A stretch of DNA of 64,000 bases from an uncultured Pseudomonadota bacterium (GTDB lineage Bacteria; Pseudomonadota; Gammaproteobacteria; Steroidobacterales; Steroidobacteraceae), in assembly GCA_903884105.1 (NCBI GenBank), contig CAISDJ010000082.1:1-64000 (forward strand), written 5' to 3'. The notes beneath the pieces are model-generated. The model was not told where the DNA came from, made no database searches, and saw only the letters and a list, made by a program, of their open reading frames with translations. Each line of letters starts with the position of its first letter. The first letter of the stretch is position 1. The translations under genes and the position numbers were made by a program. Of this stretch, positions 27,510 to 36,268 are shown in pieces.

Positions 27510-28236
27510 CGCCGTCATCGTGTTTCGCCGCGAGCTGGCCAGCTATTTCGCCACGCCACTGGCCTTCGTCTTCATCGTCATCTTTCTGGTGCTGGCGGGG
27601 GCGTTTGCGTTCTACCTCGGCAATTTCTTCGAGCGGGGACAGGCCGATCTCACGCCGTTCTTCTCGTTCCACCCCTGGCTGTATCTGTTCCTGATTCCCG
27701 CGCTGTCCATGCGACTGTGGGCCGAAGAACGGAAGTCGGGCAGCCTCGAGCTGCTGATGACGCTGCCCATCACGCTCTGGCAGGCGGTCGTCGGGAAATT
27801 CGCAGCGGCCTGGGCGTTTGCGGGCCTGGCGCTGATGCTCACCTTCCCGATCTGGATCACCGTGAACTACCTGGGCGATCCCGACAACGGCGCCATCCTG
27901 GCCGCGTATTTCGGCAGCTTTCTGCTGGCCGGCGGCTTCCTAGCCATCGGCGCGTGCCTGTCGGCCACTACGCGCAATCAGGTCATCGCGTTCATCGTGA
28001 CAGTCGTCGTCTGCTTCGCCTTCCTGCTCTCCGGCATGCCGATGGTGCTCGGACTGTTCCAGGGTTGGGCGCCACAGGTACTCGTCGATGCCATTGCATC
28101 GTTCTCGTTCCTCACCCATTTCAACTCCATCGCCAAGGGCGTCATCGACGTCAAGGACCTGGTGTTTTTCGCCGCCCTGATCGCCGCATGGCTCTGCGCC
28201 AACGCGATCGTGCTCGACATGAAGAAGGCGGATTGA
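27502..28236 (+). CDS. GldF-like ABC-2 permease
   Basis: Membrane subunit of the same exporter, 244 residues with six hydrophobic segments. The conserved RELASYFATPLAFVFIVIFL start and LWAEERKSGSLELLMTLPI loop identify the GldF/ABC-2 permease family. Its ATG overlaps the end of the ATPase gene by 8 bp, showing translational coupling. The start used here (MRNAVIVFRREL) lies within a longer open frame whose upstream part only shadows the ATPase gene. Confidence 0.92.
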   Translation: MRNAVIVFRRELASYFATPLAFVFIVIFLVLAGAFAFYLGNFFERGQADLTPFFSFHPWLYLFLIPALSMRLWAEERKSGSLELLMTLPITLWQAVVGKFAAAWAFAGLALMLTFPIWITVNYLGDPDNGAILAAYFGSFLLAGGFLAIGACLSATTRNQVIAFIVTVVVCFAFLLSGMPMVLGLFQGWAPQVLVDAIASFSFLTHFNSIAKGVIDVKDLVFFAALIAAWLCANAIVLDMKKAD

Positions 28237-28237
28237 C

Positions 28238-30172
28238 GTGGTTGCCATGAACACCGACACCCCACCCTCTTCCACCCCCAATACCGGCACCCGCCGAGCC
28301 CTGGGTGCATCCGCCCTCGTCGCGCTCGCGGTCGCCTTCGTGGCAGTGACGATCTTGAGCAGCTTTGCACTGCGAGGGATTCGTCTCGACCTGACGGAGA
28401 ACCGCCTGTATTCGATCGCATCGGGCACGGAGAAGATCCTCGCCGGCATCAACGAACCGATCACGCTGTATTTCTTCTTCTCGGAACAGCCGAGCCGCGA
28501 CACCCCGGACCTGCGCGCCTACGCGGAACGGGTGCGCGAACTGCTCGAGGAAATGGCACAGCGCTCATCCGGCAAGCTCCATCTCACCGTCATCGACCCG
28601 CAGCCGTTCTCGGAAGAAGAAGACCGTGCCAACGGTTTCGGCTTGTCTCCCGTCCCCGTCGGCGGGCGCGGCGATTCCCTGTTCTTCGGCCTCGCCGGCA
28701 CCAACTCCACCGACGGCCACGAAACGATTGGCTTCTTCCAGCCGGACAAGGAAGAGTTCCTCGAGTACGACATCGCCAGCCTCATCTACCGACTGGCACA
28801 TCCGCGACGCCCGGTAGTCGGCCTGGTTTCGAGCCTGCCCCTTGCGGGTGCGCCGGCTTCGGCCACGGGGCCTGGCAGGCCTGCATGGGCAGGCATCGCC
28901 CAGCTCAGCGGCTTGTTCGACGTGAAGCCCCTCGGCGAAGGATTCACGAACATTGCAAAGGACATCGATGTCCTGTTGCTCGTACACCCAAAGCAGCTCG
29001 CTGCCCCCTCGCTCTACGCCATCGACCAGTTCGTGCTTGGAGGAGGCAAAGTCCTAGCAATGGTCGATCCGCAGGCTGAGCAGGACGCGACCAGGTCTCC
29101 GGAAGGTCAACCGGGCGCGGGCCGCTCTTCGGATCTCTCACCGCTGCTCGCTTCCTGGGGTGTCGAGTACGACAGCAGCGAAGTGCTGGGCGATGCGCGC
29201 AAAGCGCTCAGCGTCACGCTCAGGCCGAACCAGCCTGCCGTCCGCCATCTGGGCGTCCAGGCCTTCACGCGCGAGGACTTCAATGCCGGCGACGTGGTAA
29301 CCGCCGGACTTGACGCAATCAACTTCATGACCTCGGGCGTCCTCAAGCCCGAGGCAGGATCCGGACTGACCTTTGAACCACTCATCCAGTCGAGCGATCA
29401 GGCAGCGCTGCTCTCGTCTGCTCGCTTTACCGTGCTCGATGACCCGACGACGCTGCTCGATGGGTTCAAGGCCACAGGCGAGCGCTATGTCGTGGCGGCC
29501 CGAATCCGGGGCGACATCAAGACGGCCTTTCCGGCGGGCCCACCCGCAGGCGCAGAGGCAGGCGCAGGATTGAAGACCAGCACGACCCCCGCCAACCTGA
29601 TCGTCATTGCAGATACGGACATGCTGTCGGACCTGCTCTGGGTGCGAACGCAGGACATGTTCGGCCAGCGTGCCGTCGTGGCCTGGGCCAACAACGGCGA
29701 CTTCATTGCCAACGTGCTCGACAATCTCACGGGCAGTGCGGACCTCATCAGTATCCGTGGGCGGCAGAGCTTCTTCCGGCCGTTCATCCGCGTCGATGGA
29801 ATCCGGCAGCAGGCCGACGTGCGGCTGCGCTCCAAGGAGCAGGAACTCGACATGCAGCTGCAGGAAACCGAAGCCAACCTGCAGGAACTGGACACCGCGA
29901 AGAACGACCGCACGTCATTGGTAATGACGCCGGAGCAGGAAGCCGAGGTGAAGCACTTTCAGGAAGAGCGCACCCGCATCCGCAAGGAACTTCGCGACGT
30001 CCGCCGCAGCCTCGACGTGGACATCAATACCCTCGGCACGACGCTGAAAGTGGTCAATATCGTGCTGGTGCCGGCGTTGCTGACCGTGGGCGTGCTGATC
30101 GCAGCGCTGTTGCGTCGACGTAGACGTGCCGCCAGGCTCGCGACACCCCAGCCGATGGGAGCCGTTCCCTGA
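28238..30172 (+). CDS. GldG-like ABC transporter auxiliary protein
   Basis: 644 residues with a membrane segment at about 24-46, a large extracytoplasmic GldG-like domain (RLDLTENRLYSIASGTEKIL, then ITLYFFFSEQ), a coiled coil at about 530-595 (KEQELDMQLQETEANLQELD) and a second membrane segment at about 600-622 before an Arg-rich tail. This type II topology is typical of GldG. A GTG at 28238 is used, with an ATG three codons later as alternative. In Bacteroidetes GldG works with GldA and GldF in gliding; in proteobacteria the role is unclear. Confidence 0.88.
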   Translation: MVAMNTDTPPSSTPNTGTRRALGASALVALAVAFVAVTILSSFALRGIRLDLTENRLYSIASGTEKILAGINEPITLYFFFSEQPSRDTPDLRAYAERVRELLEEMAQRSSGKLHLTVIDPQPFSEEEDRANGFGLSPVPVGGRGDSLFFGLAGTNSTDGHETIGFFQPDKEEFLEYDIASLIYRLAHPRRPVVGLVSSLPLAGAPASATGPGRPAWAGIAQLSGLFDVKPLGEGFTNIAKDIDVLLLVHPKQLAAPSLYAIDQFVLGGGKVLAMVDPQAEQDATRSPEGQPGAGRSSDLSPLLASWGVEYDSSEVLGDARKALSVTLRPNQPAVRHLGVQAFTREDFNAGDVVTAGLDAINFMTSGVLKPEAGSGLTFEPLIQSSDQAALLSSARFTVLDDPTTLLDGFKATGERYVVAARIRGDIKTAFPAGPPAGAEAGAGLKTSTTPANLIVIADTDMLSDLLWVRTQDMFGQRAVVAWANNGDFIANVLDNLTGSADLISIRGRQSFFRPFIRVDGIRQQADVRLRSKEQELDMQLQETEANLQELDTAKNDRTSLVMTPEQEAEVKHFQEERTRIRKELRDVRRSLDVDINTLGTTLKVVNIVLVPALLTVGVLIAALLRRRRRAARLATPQPMGAVP

Positions 30173-31233
30173 TGGCGGGAAGGCAAACACGCCGGGCTGT
30201 CATTGCGGCCGTGGTCGTCGTGCTGCTGGTCGGGGCCGCCCTCTGGGTGGGCACGCGCGACCGCTCGGAAAAGGTCGTCTCGTCGCTGTTGTATCCAGCA
30301 CTAGCAGAGCAGGTCAAAGCCGCCGAGCGAGTCCAGGTTTTCGCCTCCGGCGAGCAACTCACGCTCGACCTCCGACGTAGCGGTGATCGCTGGTCCATCG
30401 CACAACGCGACGGCTATCCGGCTGACGTCGGCAAAGTCGGTGTGCTGCTGCAGAACCTCGCGGAACTCAAGATCCTGGAGGCCAAGACCGCGGACCCGGC
30501 CAACTACGCTGCAATCGGCGTCGAAGACCTTTCAGCCCCGAATGCACAAGGGGCGCGATTGGTCGTCACCGGCCCAGGCAATGCGGAACTCACCAACCTG
30601 ATCGTGGGCAAGTCGGCATCGGGCCTGGAAGCCACCTATGTGCGCAAAGCCGGGGAAAGCGCCAGTTGGCTCGTGAATCGACTGCCCCTGACGCGAACAC
30701 CGGGCACCTGGCTATCCCCGCTTGTCATCCACGTGGACACCGATCGCATCCAGCAGGCCACGATCAGGATCGCCGGCAAGCCAGAAGTCGTCCTCACCAA
30801 GGCAGAACGTGGCACCCCGAATTTTGCAGCCTCAGGCAAGCCCCTCTCCGCTCCGTCCGCAGCAAACGGGGTGGCTGCCGGCCTGATCGCCGTCGAAGCT
30901 GAGGATGTGCAGCAAAGCACCGCGCTCGCGAACCAGACTGCGGCCGCGCGAGCCACTTACCGGATGTTCGACGGACTGGAGCTGGAACTGACCGGCTGGA
31001 TCATTGACGGCAACTACTGGCTTGCCGTCGCACCGTCCTTCAATGAGAAGCTGGCGCGGCGATTCGCGAACGACCAGCTGCCCGAGAACGCCAACACGGC
31101 ATTTTCGCGCACGCCGGACCAGGCCAGGCAGGAAGCCGAGCGTGTCGGCGAGCGGGTGACGAGCTGGGTGTACCGCATTGCCTCGTACCGATACGAAGGG
31201 ATCTTTCCCAATGCAGAGGACTGGCGGCGGTAA
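30172..31233 (+). CDS. DUF4340 domain protein
   Basis: 353 residues: one N-terminal membrane anchor (about 9-27), then periplasmic DUF4340 repeats (LDLRRSGDRWSIAQRDGYPADVGKV, LLQNLAELKILEAKTADPANYAAIGVEDL). The start overlaps the last base of the GldG-like stop. DUF4340 proteins routinely end GldAFG-like operons, which suggests they are part of the transporter complex. Function not known. Confidence 0.88.
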   Translation: MAGRQTRRAVIAAVVVVLLVGAALWVGTRDRSEKVVSSLLYPALAEQVKAAERVQVFASGEQLTLDLRRSGDRWSIAQRDGYPADVGKVGVLLQNLAELKILEAKTADPANYAAIGVEDLSAPNAQGARLVVTGPGNAELTNLIVGKSASGLEATYVRKAGESASWLVNRLPLTRTPGTWLSPLVIHVDTDRIQQATIRIAGKPEVVLTKAERGTPNFAASGKPLSAPSAANGVAAGLIAVEAEDVQQSTALANQTAAARATYRMFDGLELELTGWIIDGNYWLAVAPSFNEKLARRFANDQLPENANTAFSRTPDQARQEAERVGERVTSWVYRIASYRYEGIFPNAEDWRR

Positions 31234-31265
31234 GGCCACGTCCTGGCAAGCAGCCGCTGCATACC

Positions 31266-31724
31266 TTATTGCTGCTTGAGCTCGACGACCACGCGCAAGT
31301 GCGTCAGTCGGTCATGCCAGGCCAGTCGATCACGATCGACCAGCACCCACAGGTACCCTAGGCCCACTGGCAACCAAGACAGGCACGCTGCAGCCAGGCG
31401 CTTCAGTGCATCAGCCCACGTCAGCCTGCAGCCATCGTCTCGTTCCAGCCTCAGGCGCCACGCCGCCATGCCCAGGGTCTGGCCTCGGCGCGTCCAGAAC
31501 AGTCCGAAATAGCCGACGACGAGGACCAGCAGCAAGACACGATAAAAATAGTACACGACAGGCCCGACCACCCCGAGCGATACCCCCTCTCCTCCGGTGA
31601 ATGGCAGGAAGAGCGCCGTGCACACCATCAGTACGGCGATGACGAGCAGCAAGTCGTAGACCATCGCGGCCAGGCGACGCCACAGACCCGCAGTCGGGTT
31701 GGAAGCCGGTGACGCAGTGCTCAT
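31266..31724 (-). CDS. RDD family membrane protein
   Basis: 152 residues with three to four hydrophobic segments and the RDD signature: LWRRLAAMVYDLLLVIAVL (here R-M-Y-D in place of R-D-D), then GQTLGMAAWRLRLERDDG and a C-terminal DRDRLAWHDRLTHLRVV. In other proteobacteria this protein lies after LptG or near leucyl aminopeptidase. Some RDD proteins act as Na+/H+ antiporters; this one has no assigned role. Its ATG overlaps the lptG stop by 4 bp. Confidence 0.85.
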   Translation of the reverse strand: MSTASPASNPTAGLWRRLAAMVYDLLLVIAVLMVCTALFLPFTGGEGVSLGVVGPVVYYFYRVLLLVLVVGYFGLFWTRRGQTLGMAAWRLRLERDDGCRLTWADALKRLAAACLSWLPVGLGYLWVLVDRDRLAWHDRLTHLRVVVELKQQ

Positions 31725-32797
31725 CGGGTCCGGGCGATCGCAATGCTGACTGTCAGTGCGAGCAGCACCGTCGGACCCCAGGCAATGACGATCGGATCAA
31801 GGCCGAATACCTGCCCCCCATTCTCCAGCAACTGCGCCAACAGGAAGAACGCGGCGCCCAGCAAGATACCCACCACCATCCGGGCTCCCGCACCCGAGGT
31901 CCGGAGCGAGCCGAACGAGAACGGCACTGCAAGCATGACCACGATGATCAACGAGGCCGTGCGCGCAATCCGCGCCCAGAAGGCGGTTTCGAACACGGAC
32001 GAATCAAGTCCGTTCCGCTTGAGGTGGCTGACATAGGCAAAGAGGTCACGACTCGTCAGCTGGCTCGGCCTGACGGAGGCCAGGCCCAGGAATTCCGGCG
32101 CGAGACGGGTGTTGAGCACTTCCTCGGCCTCGCGACGCACCTTGAGCCCATCGGTCGTAAAGGCAGTCTCCGTATAGTTTTCGAGTACCCACTCGTTGTT
32201 GGCGCCCACCTTGGCCGTACTCGCGCGCCCCAGGCTTCGCAAATGGCGATCGGCATCGAAATGGAACACGTAGATTCCCGAGAACTGGTTCTCCGCCGAC
32301 TGCTGCTGGACGGAAATGAACGTGTCGCCATCCTTCGCCCACGCCCCGCGGGTGCCCGCCCGCGCGAACTGCTGGAAGCGTTTCATGGTCTTGAGCTCCT
32401 GCCCATAGGTTTCAAGCTGCGGAGCGACATACTCCCCGAGGACCCAGGTCCCCGCCGCCAGGATGATCCCGGCGAGGCCGACCCATGCCGCGATTCGCGC
32501 CACGGAAACGCCGGCCGAGCGCATGACGATCAGCTCGCTTGACCGCGCCAGATTGCCCAGGCCGAGCAGCGCGCCGATCAGTGCACCAATGGGCAATAGC
32601 TCGAAGGCGTTCTGCGGCAGGTTGAGCGCGACGAAGAAGAAGGCATCCACCACCTGGTAGTCGCCGGTACCAATATCGTCCTGTTGGGTGATGAACAGGT
32701 ACAGGCCCGTCAGGATCATCAGCACGGCCATGACAAGGAGCGTGTACTTGAGTACCGCCCCAATGATGTAACGCGCCATCACAGGAAGAAGCGTCAC
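31721..32797 (-). CDS. lptG: LPS export permease LptG
   Basis: Inner-membrane permease of the LptBFGC lipopolysaccharide exporter, 358 residues. It has membrane segments at both ends (LKYTLLVMAVLMILTGLYLF near the start, AFFLLAQLLENGGQVFGL near the end) around a periplasmic beta-jellyroll. I chose the GTG at 32797, which overlaps the lptF stop (GTGA) and follows GGAGG; the ATG at 32779 is the alternative. The longer open frame upstream merely shadows lptF. Confidence 0.93.
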   Translation of the reverse strand: MTLLPVMARYIIGAVLKYTLLVMAVLMILTGLYLFITQQDDIGTGDYQVVDAFFFVALNLPQNAFELLPIGALIGALLGLGNLARSSELIVMRSAGVSVARIAAWVGLAGIILAAGTWVLGEYVAPQLETYGQELKTMKRFQQFARAGTRGAWAKDGDTFISVQQQSAENQFSGIYVFHFDADRHLRSLGRASTAKVGANNEWVLENYTETAFTTDGLKVRREAEEVLNTRLAPEFLGLASVRPSQLTSRDLFAYVSHLKRNGLDSSVFETAFWARIARTASLIIVVMLAVPFSFGSLRTSGAGARMVVGILLGAAFFLLAQLLENGGQVFGLDPIVIAWGPTVLLALTVSIAIARTR

Positions 32798-33885
32798 GCG
32801 GTGGCCCTCCGCGCCGGCCACCAGCTCATGCCGGGGTACTCGCGCGACAGGAGCCATAGCACGCCCACAAGCATGCCTGCATGGACCCACCACATGCCAA
32901 GCGCACTCGGGATGGTCTCTTTCTCGATCCACACGCGGGCGGCCGCCAGCAGGTTCGCGTAGGCGAAGTAGATCAGGATCCCGAGGCCCATTCGGCCGTA
33001 GCGACCCTGTCTGGGACGGAGGCGCGCCATCGGCACGGCCAGCAACATGAGCACGAACGTCATCACCGGCACCGACAATCGCCAGTGCAGCTCGGCTAGG
33101 TCTCCCAGATCGGCTGACCGCCACAAGTCCGGCGTCGAACGCTGCTCCCTGCGACTGGCCGTGGCTTCCTGGCCCGGCAAGCGGATCGGGATGCCATGCT
33201 CGGCGAACTGGATCATGCGGAACTCACCGCCACCGGGAACGCCCTCATACCGTTCACCGTCGAACAGGATGAAGGTCTGGTCTGCCTCTCCTACCCCCCG
33301 CTGCTCCGCCCGCGCCGCCGTAACGATCTCGGTTTTTTCGCTGGTGTGCCGCTCCACGAAAACGTTGTGGAGCATGCCATCGGCATCGACCCGCTCGGCG
33401 TAGAAGACAATCTGCCCCCCCGCAAAACTGCGGAAACGGCCGGGTTCAAGGCTGCCGAACTGAGCCTGGCGCACGGCATCGGTGCGGATCTCCTGCACCC
33501 GGGCGGCCGCGGTCGGGGCTCCAAGGAAGGCGAGCCACCCCAGGAACACCACGACGCCCAATGCGAACAGCCCGATGGGGATGTACAGCCGGACAATGCC
33601 AACCCCGCAAGCTTGCATCGCCGCCATCTCGCTCTCCTGGTAGAGCCGACCCAGCGACAACATGATGGCGAGGAACAGCCCGATGGGGATCAGGACCGAC
33701 AGGTTCTGCAACGACGTGAGCGCCAGCAGGGACAGGATCGTGGTGCGGGGAAACCCGCCGGCCGCGGCCTCGCCCAGCACGCGAGCAAGCTGGCTGAACA
33801 TCAGGATCACGAGCAGGACGCCCGTGACCGCCACCCAGGTCAGGACGACTTCGCGCAGGACGTAGCGATCAAGTATCCGCAACAA
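32794..33885 (-). CDS. lptF: LPS export permease LptF
   Basis: Partner of LptG, 363 residues. Family features: ILDRYVLREVVLTWVAVTGVL at the start, GLFLAIMLSLGRLYQESEMAAMQACGVG, a central periplasmic jellyroll with FYAERVDADGMLHNVFV, and final membrane segments. Translation appears to start at TTG 33885, seven bases after GAGGG. The pair is divergent from pepA, the standard gammaproteobacterial arrangement. Confidence 0.94.
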   Translation of the reverse strand: MLRILDRYVLREVVLTWVAVTGVLLVILMFSQLARVLGEAAAGGFPRTTILSLLALTSLQNLSVLIPIGLFLAIMLSLGRLYQESEMAAMQACGVGIVRLYIPIGLFALGVVVFLGWLAFLGAPTAAARVQEIRTDAVRQAQFGSLEPGRFRSFAGGQIVFYAERVDADGMLHNVFVERHTSEKTEIVTAARAEQRGVGEADQTFILFDGERYEGVPGGGEFRMIQFAEHGIPIRLPGQEATASRREQRSTPDLWRSADLGDLAELHWRLSVPVMTFVLMLLAVPMARLRPRQGRYGRMGLGILIYFAYANLLAAARVWIEKETIPSALGMWWVHAGMLVGVLWLLSREYPGMSWWPARRATA

Positions 33886-34161
33886 TCCAGACCCTCGTTG
33901 AGCCGCCCCGGATGGCGCCCCGCCGGCTGCGATCGACGCGCTCGTCGCGGGGCGAATCAGTTAAACTGCGCCGCAACCAATCGGTTCGCCGACAGGCCGG
34001 GAATGGGCAGTGCGGCTGATTGACGGGCGGGCCGGTCAAGTGTAACGACCCACGGGGTTCCGTAAACCTTTTTTTCCGCCACGTCGTCGGCCGGTCCAGA
34101 CCCTGCACCGACGGCACCAGGCGGATCGCATTTGTGTGTTGGTCAATCAGAGGTTCCGAAG

Positions 34162-35649
34162 ATGGAATTGTTTGCAGTCAGCGGCTCTGCAGTCACCCAG
34201 CGTACCGAGTGCGCGATCGTCGGCGTGTTCGAGAAGGGAGCGCTCTCGCATGCGGCACAGGAATTCGATGGCAAGCTCGATGGCAAGCTGTCGCGGCTTG
34301 CCAAACACGGCGACTTGCCGACCAAGCTTGGCGAAGTGTTGCTGCTGCCCGAACAGAAGGGCATCGGCGCGGAACGGCTGCTGCTGGTCGGACTCGGGTC
34401 AAAGTCCGGTCTTGGCCGCAAGCAGTACCGTCGGGCGCTGACCTCCGCACTTGCGGCGGTAGGCCGCACTGGTGCGAAGAGCGCCGTGAGCTTCCTGTCG
34501 CAGGAAGATGTCGACGGCACCGATGACTACTACCTTGGGCGTGCCGCCGCTGAAGTGGCTGGCGCGGCCCAGTACCGTATCCCCAACCTCAAGACGTCGA
34601 AGAAGCCGCCGAAGCCCGCCCTGCAGAAGTTCAGCATCGCCGTGCTCGAACGCTCAGGCAAGACGGCTGCACAGAAGGGTCTCGATCATGGCCAGGGGAT
34701 CTTCTCCGGCATGACGCTGACCCGCGATCTCGCCAATCTTCCCGGCAACGTCTGCACCCCGACCTATCTCGCAAATGCCGCGAAGGAACTCGGTCGCCAA
34801 TACCGCTCGCTGAAGGTACAGGTCTTCGGTGAGCCGGAGATCAAGAAACTCAAGATGGGCTCGTTCCTGTCGGTCACCGCAGGCTCGGATGAACCCGCCA
34901 AGCTGATCGTCATCGAGTACCGCGGCGCGGATCGCAGCAAGGCGCCCGTCGCCCTCGTCGGCAAGGGCGTCACGTTCGACACGGGTGGTATTTCGTTGAA
35001 ACAGCCGCCTGCCATGGACGAGATGAAATTCGACATGACGGGTGCTGCCAGCGTGCTGGGTGCGCTCAAGGCAGTGGCGGAGCTCAAGCTGGCGATCAAC
35101 CTCGTCGTGGTCGTGCCCACCTGTGAAAACATGCCGAGCGGCAGCGCAACGAAGCCGGGCGACGTCGTCACGAGCATGTCCGGCCAGACCATCGAAGTGC
35201 TGAACACGGATGCCGAAGGCAGGTTGATCCTGTGCGATGCGCTGACCTACGTCCGGCGCTTCAAGCCGGCCACGGTCATCGATGTGGCGACACTGACCGG
35301 CGCCTGCGTCATCGCCCTGGGCTCTCACCTGAGCGGCCTGTTCAGCAACGACGACGAACTGGCCGTCTCGCTCAATGCCGCGGGCCTGCGTGCCGACGAC
35401 CGCGCCTGGCACATGCCCATCGGCGAAGAATATGCCGAGCAACTCAAGAGCAACTTTGCCGACATGGCCAACGTCGCAGGCAGGGAAGGCGGTGCGATCA
35501 CCGCCGCCTCGTTCCTGTCGAAGTTCACGCAAGGCCTGAAGTGGGCGCATCTCGACATCGCGGGCACCGCATGGCTGTCGGGCGCGCAGAAGGGCTGCAC
35601 CGGTCGCCCGGTCCCGCTGCTGGTCGACTATCTGCTGAACTACCGCTGA
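34162..35649 (+). CDS. pepA: Leucyl aminopeptidase (cytosol aminopeptidase, M17)
   Basis: Two-metal aminopeptidase of 495 residues. The metal-binding and catalytic motifs are intact: GKGVTFDTGGISLK, MKFDMTGAASVLG and NTDAEGRLILCDALTY. In E. coli PepA also binds DNA and acts in plasmid resolution and carAB control. The ATG at 34162 is preceded by AGAGG with eight-base spacing. It precedes holC and valS, as in E. coli. Confidence 0.96.
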   Translation: MELFAVSGSAVTQRTECAIVGVFEKGALSHAAQEFDGKLDGKLSRLAKHGDLPTKLGEVLLLPEQKGIGAERLLLVGLGSKSGLGRKQYRRALTSALAAVGRTGAKSAVSFLSQEDVDGTDDYYLGRAAAEVAGAAQYRIPNLKTSKKPPKPALQKFSIAVLERSGKTAAQKGLDHGQGIFSGMTLTRDLANLPGNVCTPTYLANAAKELGRQYRSLKVQVFGEPEIKKLKMGSFLSVTAGSDEPAKLIVIEYRGADRSKAPVALVGKGVTFDTGGISLKQPPAMDEMKFDMTGAASVLGALKAVAELKLAINLVVVVPTCENMPSGSATKPGDVVTSMSGQTIEVLNTDAEGRLILCDALTYVRRFKPATVIDVATLTGACVIALGSHLSGLFSNDDELAVSLNAAGLRADDRAWHMPIGEEYAEQLKSNFADMANVAGREGGAITAASFLSKFTQGLKWAHLDIAGTAWLSGAQKGCTGRPVPLLVDYLLNYR

Positions 35650-35660
35650 CCGACGTCGCC

Positions 35661-36095
35661 ATGCCAAGGGTCGATTTCTACGTGCTCAGCGAGGTGGGCA
35701 CCCAGGCACAGCACCGTTACGCCTGCAAGCTCGCCGAACAGGCGTTCGCAGCGGGAACGCGCATGTACCTGCGCACGGCGACGCCTGCGGAGTCGGTGGC
35801 ACTCGACGAGCTGCTGTGGACCTACAGCGATCGCGCGTTCCTGCCGCATGAAATCGCAACGAATGGCGCGCCGTTGCATGCGCGCGTTGCCGCTGTCATC
35901 GGCAACGACGTCGCGCCTTCCGGCTATCGTCAACTGCTCATCAACACTGCAGCGGCGATGCCGGATGATGCGGCCGAGTTCGAACAGATCGCCGAAGTGG
36001 TCGACGGCGACCCCGGACGCAAGCAGCTCGCGCGCGAGCGCTTCCGGCAGTACCGAGAGCGCGGCTGGACGCTGGAATCCCACAATGTCACCTGA
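35661..36095 (+). CDS. holC: DNA polymerase III chi subunit
   Basis: Clamp-loader accessory subunit that connects the holoenzyme to single-stranded DNA-binding protein. It has 144 residues, close to the 147 of E. coli. The start [11 protein letters not shown], then [21 protein letters not shown], the [14 protein letters not shown] helix and FRQYRERGW near the C-terminus are typical. It lies 11 bp after pepA. Confidence 0.94.
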   Translation: MPRVDFYVLSEVGTQAQHRYACKLAEQAFAAGTRMYLRTATPAESVALDELLWTYSDRAFLPHEIATNGAPLHARVAAVIGNDVAPSGYRQLLINTAAAMPDDAAEFEQIAEVVDGDPGRKQLARERFRQYRERGWTLESHNVT

Positions 36096-36268
36096 GACCG
36101 GGAAGCACGGAAGCACGGAAGCTTGGAAGCGCGGAAGCCGAGCCCTATTGGTTCGACTTTCAAGTCTCTGACTTCCTGACTTCCCGGCTTCCTGACTTCC
36201 CAGCTTCCCGTCTTCCCGGCTTCCGTCACTTCCGATCAGCAACGCTCCAAGGTCTGGCTTACTTCGCA
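36096..36268. repeat. GGAAGC / GCTTCC octamer repeat pair (copy 1)
   Basis: The holC-valS gap holds a left array of GGAAGCAC-like octamers (about 36099-36143) and a right array of GCTTCCCG/GACTTCC-like octamers (about 36168-36235), with a short spacer. The arrays are roughly complementary and could fold into a long imperfect hairpin. The same architecture occurs at two other gaps in the window. Confidence 0.8.
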
